DNA of 9,020 nucleotides from assembly GCA_938028175.1 (NCBI GenBank), contig CALJAE010000167.1, positions 1 to 9,020 on the forward strand, read 5' to 3'. The stretch is from an uncultured Acidimicrobiales bacterium (GTDB taxonomy: Bacteria > Actinomycetota > Acidimicrobiia > Acidimicrobiales > SZUA-35). The notes beneath the pieces are model-generated. The model was not told where the DNA came from and searched no databases. It saw nothing but the letters and a program-made list of their open reading frames with translations. Positions 1 to 5,969 of this stretch are shown here, piece by piece (position 1 is the stretch's first letter; every line of letters starts with the position of its first letter). The position numbers were made by a program, and so were the translations under genes.

Positions 1-2
1 AA

Positions 3-1241
3 ACTGACTTCTTTGGACCTGGAGTTTGGGACTTTGTTAGTGCCTCATTTGGTATGGCAACCATCGTAAACCAACGAAGAGCCGATGGCTCAACAAAGTT
101 TGAAGGTGTTCTGTACGCTGACCAGGAAAACTTTGACTCCAAAAGCAAAATACGTGATAGCTGCGAAGCTTGGGTCAGAGACTTTAATAGCAAAACTATC
201 GTTAGAAGATTGGCTACTCTTGCCATGCAAAGCGATGACATAGAGGCATTTATCGGCCAGGGATCACCTCTTGGTCGAGAACTAGCGGGGCTGGGAGACT
301 CCCCTACAGAAACAGCTGTTAGAAATGTGATCGTCAAGTATGTAGAAAAATCTCAATTTGGCTTGTGTATACATGGCACAGGCGGCGAAACGGCTGAGAC
401 CACCAAAGCGATAATGCCTTTCATGAAGCGCATAGCTGACGAATTCCAAGAGCGCAGCGTACCTATCGAAACTTTCGAATATCCAGACCTATACGGATTT
501 AACGTCACAGCGGAAGGTGCTGGCAATAACAAAATCGAGCAATTCAAAATTGCAATGAGAAAACACATCGAACAACATGACGGACCGATCCTAATCATCT
601 ACCCCGGCGACACTGGAACCGATGTTAAGTTATTACAGTGGTTACAAGATGAATTACTACAGTGGCTGCAAGATGAATTCGAAATCAACCCTGAGGTAAC
701 CGTCCTCGGGATTGGCGTGAAGCCACCTCAAGAAGATGGTTCAAAGGAAGTTGACTTCAGCACCTCGGCAGATCTCGTTGTTTCCGGCATTGATGCCGCT
801 GCAAGTCTCGTGAATAGTTTGTCTAAGTTCGGAATTCCAGTCGGAGCAAGTGACATACCCGAACTAAGAGAGCTTGCTGAAAACCCAAATCTAGAGATTG
901 GTCAAGGAATGCGCTTAGTTGATTTTCAACGAGCACTCCAATACGTAAAGGGCGTCGAAAACCTAGTAGTTCCAACTAAGTGTGGCAAGGCGAAGGCACA
1001 GCGGATCGCCTATCAAGACCCAATTGTACCTGAGCTAGCAATTCGAGCAAGGGCGATTCATCATCAGAGGAAGAACCACCCCAAAAATAGCCTCGACAAG
1101 CTGGTCAAGGCACGCAATAAGAACCAAGATAATGCCGATCTATTTGCTCGAGTCTTCGAAAGAAACTTTGCTACCGACCGACCACCCGTTGGCACTTGTG
1201 ACAAGATCGCCGAAGAAAAACGGAGTCGAGGACTCAGCTAG
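3..1241 (+). CDS. Hypothetical protein of unknown family, 5'-truncated by the window edge
   Basis: I do not recognise this protein. The reading frame is open from the first complete codon at position 3 to the TAG at 1239-1241. The ATG at 54 is unlikely to be the start: it has no ribosome binding site, and the 17 upstream in-frame codons read as ordinary protein (FFGPGVWDFVSASFG) with no ATG, GTG or TTG. At least 412 residues are visible. There is no signal peptide or membrane segment in view. The middle looks like an alternating alpha/beta fold, with strands such as FGLCIHGTGG and GPILIIYPGD followed by helices. A stretch near residues 270-290 counted from M54 (FGIPVGASDIPELREL) faintly resembles the C-terminal lobe of GT-B glycosyltransferases, but the usual acidic donor-binding motif is absent, so I assign no function. 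The C-terminus is basic (RARAIHHQRKNHPKN). It contains an exact LLQWLQDE tandem repeat and converges on the next gene with a 4-nt gap. Confidence 0.75.
   Translation, partial: TDFFGPGVWDFVSASFGMATIVNQRRADGSTKFEGVLYADQENFDSKSKIRDSCEAWVRDFNSKTIVRRLATLAMQSDDIEAFIGQGSPLGRELAGLGDSPTETAVRNVIVKYVEKSQFGLCIHGTGGETAETTKAIMPFMKRIADEFQERSVPIETFEYPDLYGFNVTAEGAGNNKIEQFKIAMRKHIEQHDGPILIIYPGDTGTDVKLLQWLQDELLQWLQDEFEINPEVTVLGIGVKPPQEDGSKEVDFSTSADLVVSGIDAAASLVNSLSKFGIPVGASDIPELRELAENPNLEIGQGMRLVDFQRALQYVKGVENLVVPTKCGKAKAQRIAYQDPIVPELAIRARAIHHQRKNHPKNSLDKLVKARNKNQDNADLFARVFERNFATDRPPVGTCDKIAEEKRSRGLS
630..677 (+). repeat. In-frame 24-bp tandem duplication (LLQWLQDE x2)
   Basis: Two adjacent 24-bp units, 630-653 and 654-677, encode the same octapeptide LLQWLQDE. 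They differ at three bases, all in leucine codons (TTA to CTA, TTA to CTG), so the nucleotide copies have diverged while the peptide is unchanged. The unit is amphipathic and probably adds about two helical turns per copy to a helix in the unknown left-edge protein. Confidence 0.85.
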
Positions 1242-1245
1242 GGCC

Positions 1246-2679
1246 TCAAGGGTTAGTTCTTACCAACACTCGGTCACTCCAGCTGCCTTCGCCTTTGAAG
1301 CGAACTCGCACTGAGTAGTTGGTTCCTGGGTCAAGATCTCTGATTGTGTACCAACCGTCAGAATCGGTGCTAATCACATCAGCATCTAGGCGTATCTCTA
1401 CTTCCCCAGCACCCTGCCAGTTAATTACCGCACGGGTGCGATCGGTGTAAGTCACCCGTAATCCTTCTGGGACATCGCCCAGATCTGGAGCTGGTGTGTT
1501 TGAGCCGCAATCGACTGTGTCGATCACAGCACCCGCAGCATTCTTAGCCTCAACCGAATAAGCAAGCACACCAGAACGATCCGAATCAACAAACCCATCA
1601 CCATTACCGGCAACAACACCACGCCAATGCTTAGTACCACCATCAACCGAACGACGAACAACAAACCGATCAGGAACACCAGCAGCATCCCAAGAAACAA
1701 CCGCACTACCGCCACCACGAACAACAGAACACGAAACCAAATCAACACCAGGAACAGGTGCAGGTGCCGGAACAGGAGCTGGGGCCGGTGTCGGAGCCGG
1801 TTGCCCCTCAACAGCTACTCCAGGAATTGGATTAGCTTTGTGAAAGTCTTTGAAATCCTGAACTGAATTTGGCGCATCTGGCAGCGATAGATATAGCGAT
1901 GGTGTCCATTCGTTTGAAAGCAAGTGATACTTTCCAATACCTGGACCTGGAACCTTGGTTCCTTCTCCCCCATTGGACTGGTAGTAGTCGACACCACATT
2001 GACCAAGCACTCTTACTTGGCTCAAATCTACCGTTTTGCCGTCTGGCTGTTGGAGTCTGATTTCAGAGGTCAAAAACTCTGCAGTCTGGCCCGGCTGAAT
2101 TGGCACTCGAGCGCCATCCCAAAAGTGCATATTCAAAGCTGCGTGATTCCACGGCGCAGAAAAACTACCATCAGCTTCTTGACGCCAATCAATTAAGCCC
2201 TTAGTTCCAGCGTCAAATGGGTTACCGACAAATCCGGGATGAGCGAAGTATGCGCCATTATTGACACCGCCGCCATTCAAGAAAGCGTCAACGCCTTTGT
2301 TCCACTGACCATTGGTAAACCGGTAATAGGCACCAGCTCTAACGTTGACACGGAAGTCAACGTTAGGAGTAACTCCGGCTTCTGGAAAGACTGCACAACG
2401 CCACTCAGCGAAAGCAAAGTTCTCTAAGTTTCCGTATGACGCACTAATGCGAGGACCTAATGCAAAGTCGAAGCCACCCAAAGGTAAGTCGGCATCATGC
2501 AGCCCAGTAATATCATTGTCTCTCGGGTTCGAACCATCGCCCTCGGCAACTGTGCCATCAATAACTTGTTCGATGGTGTAGCTATTGGCTGCTGGGAAAT
2601 CACCAGCGTTACCGTATGCCGAAGAGGCACCAAAAGTTATTAGTCCAATAAGAAACGCTAAGCCCAACCAAGTCTTCAT
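1246..2679 (-). CDS. Secreted protein with unknown N-domain, Pro/Ala linker and two FN3-like domains
   Basis: Predicted exported protein of 477 residues. The ATG at 2679 is chosen over the GTG at 2712 because it has a near-consensus ribosome binding site at 2686-2693 and starts directly with a signal peptide (MKTWLGLAFLIGLITFG, small residues around 18-25). Residues about 26-280 form a beta-rich, Gly/Asn/Trp-rich domain I cannot assign. Residues 294-311 are a Pro/Ala/Val linker (PAPTPAPAPVPAPAPVPG). Two FN3-like beta-sandwich domains follow, about 312-391 and 403-477; the second has the typical DLDPGTNYSVRV strand. The mature protein has four cysteines: 95 and 228 in the N-domain, and 317 and 391 bracketing the first FN3-like domain. 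This fits two disulfides in an extracytoplasmic protein. No catalytic motif, LPXTG signal or C-terminal membrane anchor is visible, so it is probably released or held non-covalently. A binding or surface role is inferred only. The first FN3-like domain has aberrant codon use. Confidence 0.8.
   Translation of the reverse strand: MKTWLGLAFLIGLITFGASSAYGNAGDFPAANSYTIEQVIDGTVAEGDGSNPRDNDITGLHDADLPLGGFDFALGPRISASYGNLENFAFAEWRCAVFPEAGVTPNVDFRVNVRAGAYYRFTNGQWNKGVDAFLNGGGVNNGAYFAHPGFVGNPFDAGTKGLIDWRQEADGSFSAPWNHAALNMHFWDGARVPIQPGQTAEFLTSEIRLQQPDGKTVDLSQVRVLGQCGVDYYQSNGGEGTKVPGPGIGKYHLLSNEWTPSLYLSLPDAPNSVQDFKDFHKANPIPGVAVEGQPAPTPAPAPVPAPAPVPGVDLVSCSVVRGGGSAVVSWDAAGVPDRFVVRRSVDGGTKHWRGVVAGNGDGFVDSDRSGVLAYSVEAKNAAGAVIDTVDCGSNTPAPDLGDVPEGLRVTYTDRTRAVINWQGAGEVEIRLDADVISTDSDGWYTIRDLDPGTNYSVRVRFKGEGSWSDRVLVRTNP
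1525..1746 (-). other. Codon-bias island over the first FN3-like domain
   Basis: Across the 74 codons that encode the first FN3-like domain, by my count 56 end in T, 16 in G, two in C and none in A. GTT, GGT, CGT and GAT dominate. The bias stops abruptly at 1525, where ATC GAC ACA GTC follow, and it begins near the Pro/Ala linker. On the + strand the segment appears as an A/C-rich run. The second FN3-like domain and the N-domain use mixed third positions. The strand asymmetry also opens long non-coding frames across the segment, which are artefacts. Confidence 0.75.
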
Positions 2680-2685
2680 CAATAA

Positions 2686-2693
2686 CACCGCCT
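2686..2693 (-). promoter_or_regulatory. Ribosome binding site that sets the start of the secreted FN3 protein
   Basis: The minus-strand sequence AGGCGGTG matches the ideal AGGAGGTG at 7 of 8 bases and lies 6 nt before the ATG at 2677-2679. The alternative upstream GTG at 2712 has no comparable site, and using it would put 11 extra residues in front of the signal peptide. Confidence 0.7.
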
Positions 2694-2771
2694 GGGACCA
2701 ACAGTAAGGCACTAACGCTGGGAGACAAAGCTATTTGATTCGTAAGAACTATGGGTAGATATACCGAACCC

Positions 2772-2796
2772 TAAAGAACAAGCTCTAGTGAGAGCT
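2772..2796 (-). terminator. Weak intrinsic terminator at the end of sulP
   Basis: A perfect 6-bp stem with a 4-nt loop (AGCTCT-CACT-AGAGCT on the minus strand, 2781-2796) contains the sulP TAG stop codon. It is followed by the mixed U-rich stretch TGTTCTTTAG. The stem is short and the tract imperfect, so termination may be partial. Confidence 0.45.
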
Positions 2797-4308
2797 GACA
2801 GTCCCCGTCGTCTTGTTATGAAGCGCCTTGGCATGCGGATTGAGTCCAACCAGCTCGGCTTCTATATCTCTGTCTGCGAACTTTGCTACTACTGCATCCA
2901 GTGACGCCACTGCTGAAGTATCCCAGATTCGAGCTTGAGAAAGATCAATTTCTACCCTCGAGACACCGTCTGGGTCATAGTCGAATTGATTAACCAAGTC
3001 GTTCGTAGAAGCAAAGAACAGCTCACCCGAAACTACATAAAGACGTGAATCGGCAGTTGGGTCTAGGACGCTAGTTACCTTGACTATCTCCGAAACATGT
3101 CTCGCAAACGCCACTGCTGATAAGACCACTCCGACGAGGACACCGTAGACCAAATTGTGCGTGAAAACGACAGTCAGTACTGTGACCACCATGATCAGCG
3201 TTTCCGCAACCGGAATGTTACGAACAGTCTTTGGAGAAACACTACGCCAATCAAAAGTTCCAACCGAAACCATGATCATTACCGCCACTAGAGCTGCCAT
3301 CGGAATTCGAGCTACGAGGTCACCTAAGCCGATAATCAGAATCAACAAGAACACGCCAGATGCAAGCGTAGACAATCTTGTGCGGCCGCCTGAGCGGTAG
3401 TTGATCATGGACTGGCCAATCATTGCGCACCCCGCCATACCACCAAGAAAGCCTGTGAATACATTTGCTATACCTTGACCACGAGACTCTAAGTTCTTGT
3501 CAGACTCGGTATCGGTTAAATCATCCAGAAGCTGGGCGGTAAGCAAAGACTCAAGCAGCCCTACAAGAGCCAGTGTTACGGCAAATGGCAAGATAATTCG
3601 CAGCGTTTCAAGATTAAAAGGAACATCTGGCAAGGCAACCCAAGGCAAGCTCGATGGTAACTCCCCTTTGTCTCCGACAGTGGGAAGCTCATAGCCAGCA
3701 GCAATGGCTATCGTAGACAACACAACAATAGCTACCAGTGGCGATGGAACTGCCTTTGTGATGCGAGGCAACCCGTAAATAATGCCTAAGCCTGCTGCCA
3801 CGAACAAGAGATTTAAAGGAAGTTGATCTCGTGAGCCTTCACTCAGAATAAGTTCTGGAACTTGAGCCAAGAAAATCAGAATTGCCAGAGCGTTTACAAA
3901 ACCAACCATCACGGTTCTTGGCACGAATCTCATTAGTTCACCAACCCGTAAATAGCCAAATACGACTTGTAGAACTCCAGCCAGGATAGTTGCCGCAAAT
4001 AGATGGCCAATTCCATGATCGGCGACTAGTGGAACCACGACTAGAGCCATTGCCCCAGTAGCAGCTGAAATCATCCCTGAACGACCGCCAGCAAATGCAA
4101 TTACGATAGCGATAGAGAAAGATGCGTAGAGTCCGACCTTTGGATCGACACCAGCGATTATCGAAAAAGAGATCGCTTCTGGGATCAGCGCTAAGGCGAC
4201 TACGAGGCCAGACAAAAGATCTGCTTTAGGGTTCGAAAACCAGGCAGCTGAAATTCTGTCGATAGGTGTTGGCAGCATCGCTGCACTGGTTTCTGTATTG
4301 TGGGCCAC
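2785..4308 (-). CDS. SulP (SLC26-like) family inorganic anion transporter with C-terminal STAS domain
   Basis: Integral membrane anion transporter of 507 residues, a normal length for the family. Residues about 25-405 are the multi-pass transport domain and 421-500 the cytoplasmic STAS domain. Family landmarks include the first helix (LLSGLVVALALIPEAISFS, 31-49), DPKVGLYASF (55-64), GRSGMISAATGAMA (75-88) and the long conserved block at 252-312 containing ESLLTAQLLDDLTDT and GFLGGMAGCAMIGQS. The STAS segment carries WDTSAVASLD at 462-471, where anti-sigma antagonists have their phosphorylated serine motif. SulP proteins move sulfate, bicarbonate or related anions, usually proton- or sodium-coupled; the sequence and neighbours do not settle the substrate, so sulfate and BicA-like bicarbonate uptake are both open. 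The GTG start is supported by AAGGA at 4315-4319, 6 nt upstream. The gene follows the ffh terminator and probably has its own promoter, though I found no clear one. A 10-bp inverted repeat sits in its leader. Confidence 0.93.
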   Translation of the reverse strand: MAHNTETSAAMLPTPIDRISAAWFSNPKADLLSGLVVALALIPEAISFSIIAGVDPKVGLYASFSIAIVIAFAGGRSGMISAATGAMALVVVPLVADHGIGHLFAATILAGVLQVVFGYLRVGELMRFVPRTVMVGFVNALAILIFLAQVPELILSEGSRDQLPLNLLFVAAGLGIIYGLPRITKAVPSPLVAIVVLSTIAIAAGYELPTVGDKGELPSSLPWVALPDVPFNLETLRIILPFAVTLALVGLLESLLTAQLLDDLTDTESDKNLESRGQGIANVFTGFLGGMAGCAMIGQSMINYRSGGRTRLSTLASGVFLLILIIGLGDLVARIPMAALVAVMIMVSVGTFDWRSVSPKTVRNIPVAETLIMVVTVLTVVFTHNLVYGVLVGVVLSAVAFARHVSEIVKVTSVLDPTADSRLYVVSGELFFASTNDLVNQFDYDPDGVSRVEIDLSQARIWDTSAVASLDAVVAKFADRDIEAELVGLNPHAKALHNKTTGTVSSH

Positions 4309-4313
4309 AAATA

Positions 4314-4357
4314 ATCCTTAAACCAGTTTGGAGTTGCCGAAAGGATGAAACTGGTTT
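4314..4357 (-). promoter_or_regulatory. sulP leader: ribosome binding site abutting a 10-bp inverted repeat
   Basis: Perfect inverted repeat with arms AAACCAGTTT and AAACTGGTTT (4320-4329 and 4348-4357), separated by 18 nt. In the minus-strand transcript the second arm runs directly into AAGGAT (4314-4319), the sulP Shine-Dalgarno site, 5 nt before the GTG. The 18-nt spacer contains ATCCTT (4341-4346), exactly complementary to AAGGAT. This could be an RNA hairpin with an alternative fold that hides the ribosome binding site. Each arm is also itself a near-palindrome (AAAC-N2-GTTT), repeated 28 bp apart, so a tandem DNA operator is equally possible. The repeat is certain; the function is inferred. 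Confidence 0.5.
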
Positions 4358-4409
4358 TGGTCGACCTCGAACGATACAGAAGTCAGGCTCACTATCGGCG
4401 GTTCTAGCG

Positions 4410-4449
4410 AAAAAAGAAGCAATAAAGCTCTAGATGTCTGTCTAGAGCT
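4410..4449 (-). terminator. Intrinsic (Rho-independent) terminator of the ftsY-ffh unit
   Basis: A perfect 9-bp stem AGCTCTAGA / TCTAGAGCT (4426-4434 and 4441-4449) with a 6-nt loop is followed on the minus strand by a U-rich tract (TTATTGCTTCTTTTTT, 4410-4425). The stem starts inside the ffh TAG stop codon, which is at 4448-4450. Geometry and U-tract are good for an intrinsic terminator. It separates ffh from sulP. Confidence 0.8.
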
Positions 4450-5944
4450 AGTCTTCGATACCGAGCTTCTCTGCAATCTCGTCAATGTCTGAGGTTGAAA
4501 GGCTATTCAGACCAGGCAACGTTAGGCCAGCGCCTGCTTCGACTTTATTAGGTGCCGTGCCCTTTGGCGTGACTCTGCCACCCTTAGCGGTAACTCTGCC
4601 GCCCTTCTTGCCTTTTTTGCCCTTCTTGCCTTTGCGAGAACCCTTCTTGAGAGCCTTGGTCCCGAAGCCACCCATTTTCTTCATCATCTTACGCATCTGC
4701 TTAAACTGAGTTAGCAGAGCCGCAACTTGGCTTGGTTCTGCACCAGAACCGGCAGCGATCCTAGCTTTGCGAGACGAATCAATAAGGTCCGGATTCTCTC
4801 GCTCTTGTTCTGTCATCGAGTAGACAATGGCTTCGAGACGAGCAACCTGGTTATCGGTAATCTCAACATCTTTAACTTCTTTAGGAAGCCCCGGCATAAG
4901 TGCCATCAGATTTGACAATGGGCCCATCTTCTTGATCTGCTGCATTTGAGCAATGAAGTCGTTAAGCGTGAACTCCCCTTGCAACATCTTTTGTGCTGCT
5001 ACCTCTGCCTCTTCTTTATCGAAAGTCTGTTCCGCTTTTTCGATAAGCGTTAGAACGTCGCCCATCCCGAGGATTCGACTGGCCATACGGTCCGGATGGA
5101 AAAGGTCAAAGTCTTCGAGCTTTTCGCCTGTTGCAGCGAACGCTATCGGGCGACCTACCACTTTCTTAACAGACAGCGCAGCACCACCACGCGCGTCGCC
5201 ATCGAGCTTTGACAAGATAACGCCACTTAGCTCTAGCGTCTCGTGGAATGCTTTGGCTACCGAAACAGCGTCTTGACCTGTCATGGCATCAACGACCAAG
5301 AAAGTATGTGTCGGATTAACTACATCAGAAATCTGACGAACTTGTTCCATCAGCTCAGCATCGATTGCAAGACGACCTGCCGTATCAACGATCACAACAT
5401 CTCGACCAGTGTTCTTTGCCTCCTCTATAGCTGACGCAGCAACTTGGACAGGATCAGTTGGCTCTGAGAATACCGGAACATCGATTTGACCACCAAGTGT
5501 TTTCAGCTGCTCAACCGCTGCTGGGCGCTGCAAGTCGGCACCAACCATAAGAGGGTTGCGCCCTTGAGACTTAAACCATTTGGCTAACTTTGCAGAGGTC
5601 GTGGTCTTACCTGCACCCTGTAGCCCGGCCATAAGCACGACTGTAGGAGGAGTTGATGAATAAGTAACCTCGTATGTTTCGCCACCAAGCGCGTTACCTA
5701 GCTCTGTGTTAACAATCTTGACGATCTGTTGAGCTGGATTAAGTGCTTCGTGGACCTTTTGTCCAACCGCCTGCGATTTGATTTCTTCGGTAAGTTCTTT
5801 GACTACGTCTAGGTTGACGTCGGCTTCAAGCAGCGCCAGGCGAATCTCACGAAGAACCTCTGTAACGTCGGTCTCTGAAAGGACGCCTTTCTTTGAAAGG
5901 TTTTCGAATACTGATTGAAGTTGATCTGATAGATTCTGGAACAC
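4448..5944 (-). CDS. ffh: Signal recognition particle protein Ffh (SRP54 GTPase)
   Basis: Protein subunit of the bacterial SRP. It binds 4.5S RNA and hydrophobic signal sequences on nascent chains and delivers ribosomes to FtsY by mutual GTPase activation. The 498 residues show the N domain (1 to about 90, with LREIRLALLEADVN), the G domain with P-loop GLQGAGKT (107-114), DTAGR (187-191) and SKLDGDARGG (245-254), and the Met-rich M domain (about 320-425) with the SRP RNA-binding signature SRKARIAAGSG (391-401). The GTG start gives the standard MFQNLSDQLQ N-terminus and has GGAG at 5951-5954, 6 nt upstream. Beyond the M domain there is a tail of about 70 residues: Lys/Gly repeats (KGKKGKKGKKGG), a GGRVT(A/P)K duplication, and an acidic end. 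ftsY ends 25 nt upstream, so the two are probably co-transcribed. An intrinsic terminator overlaps the stop codon. Confidence 0.98.
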   Translation of the reverse strand: MFQNLSDQLQSVFENLSKKGVLSETDVTEVLREIRLALLEADVNLDVVKELTEEIKSQAVGQKVHEALNPAQQIVKIVNTELGNALGGETYEVTYSSTPPTVVLMAGLQGAGKTTTSAKLAKWFKSQGRNPLMVGADLQRPAAVEQLKTLGGQIDVPVFSEPTDPVQVAASAIEEAKNTGRDVVIVDTAGRLAIDAELMEQVRQISDVVNPTHTFLVVDAMTGQDAVSVAKAFHETLELSGVILSKLDGDARGGAALSVKKVVGRPIAFAATGEKLEDFDLFHPDRMASRILGMGDVLTLIEKAEQTFDKEEAEVAAQKMLQGEFTLNDFIAQMQQIKKMGPLSNLMALMPGLPKEVKDVEITDNQVARLEAIVYSMTEQERENPDLIDSSRKARIAAGSGAEPSQVAALLTQFKQMRKMMKKMGGFGTKALKKGSRKGKKGKKGKKGGRVTAKGGRVTPKGTAPNKVEAGAGLTLPGLNSLSTSDIDEIAEKLGIED

Positions 5945-5950
5945 GTAAAT

Positions 5951-5954
5951 CTCC
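5951..5954 (-). promoter_or_regulatory. Ribosome binding site supporting the GTG start of ffh
   Basis: GGAG on the minus strand lies 6 nt before the GTG at 5942-5944, within the 25-nt ftsY-ffh gap. It supports the GTG as the true start, which also gives the canonical Ffh N-terminus. Confidence 0.6.
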
Positions 5955-5969
5955 GGTGCAGACAGCCCT

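Noticed and set aside
787..890. Glycosyltransferase (GT-B) assignment for the left-edge protein
   Set aside because: The similarity is limited to one loop-helix segment; the acidic donor-binding motif and other GT-B landmarks are missing, so it is mentioned only as a weak resemblance.
1223..1235. Small hairpin GAGTC-GAG-GACTC just before the stop of the left-edge gene
   Set aside because: Five base pairs inside coding sequence with no following U-run; within chance expectation.
1524..1866. Long open frames on both strands overlapping the FN3 region (for example 1524-1811 minus and 1627-1866 plus)
   Set aside because: They result from the A/C-rich + strand created by T-ending codons in the real gene. 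Their products are low-complexity (Asn/Thr/Arg or Leu/Val) with no sensible starts or ribosome sites.
2680..2712. Upstream GTG start at 2712 for the secreted protein
   Set aside because: It has no ribosome binding site and would place 11 residues ahead of the signal peptide, while the ATG at 2679 has a near-consensus site.
4358..4409. sulP promoter between the ffh terminator and the leader repeat
   Set aside because: TATCGT and GATAGT occur on the minus strand but neither has a reasonable -35 partner at 16-18 nt.
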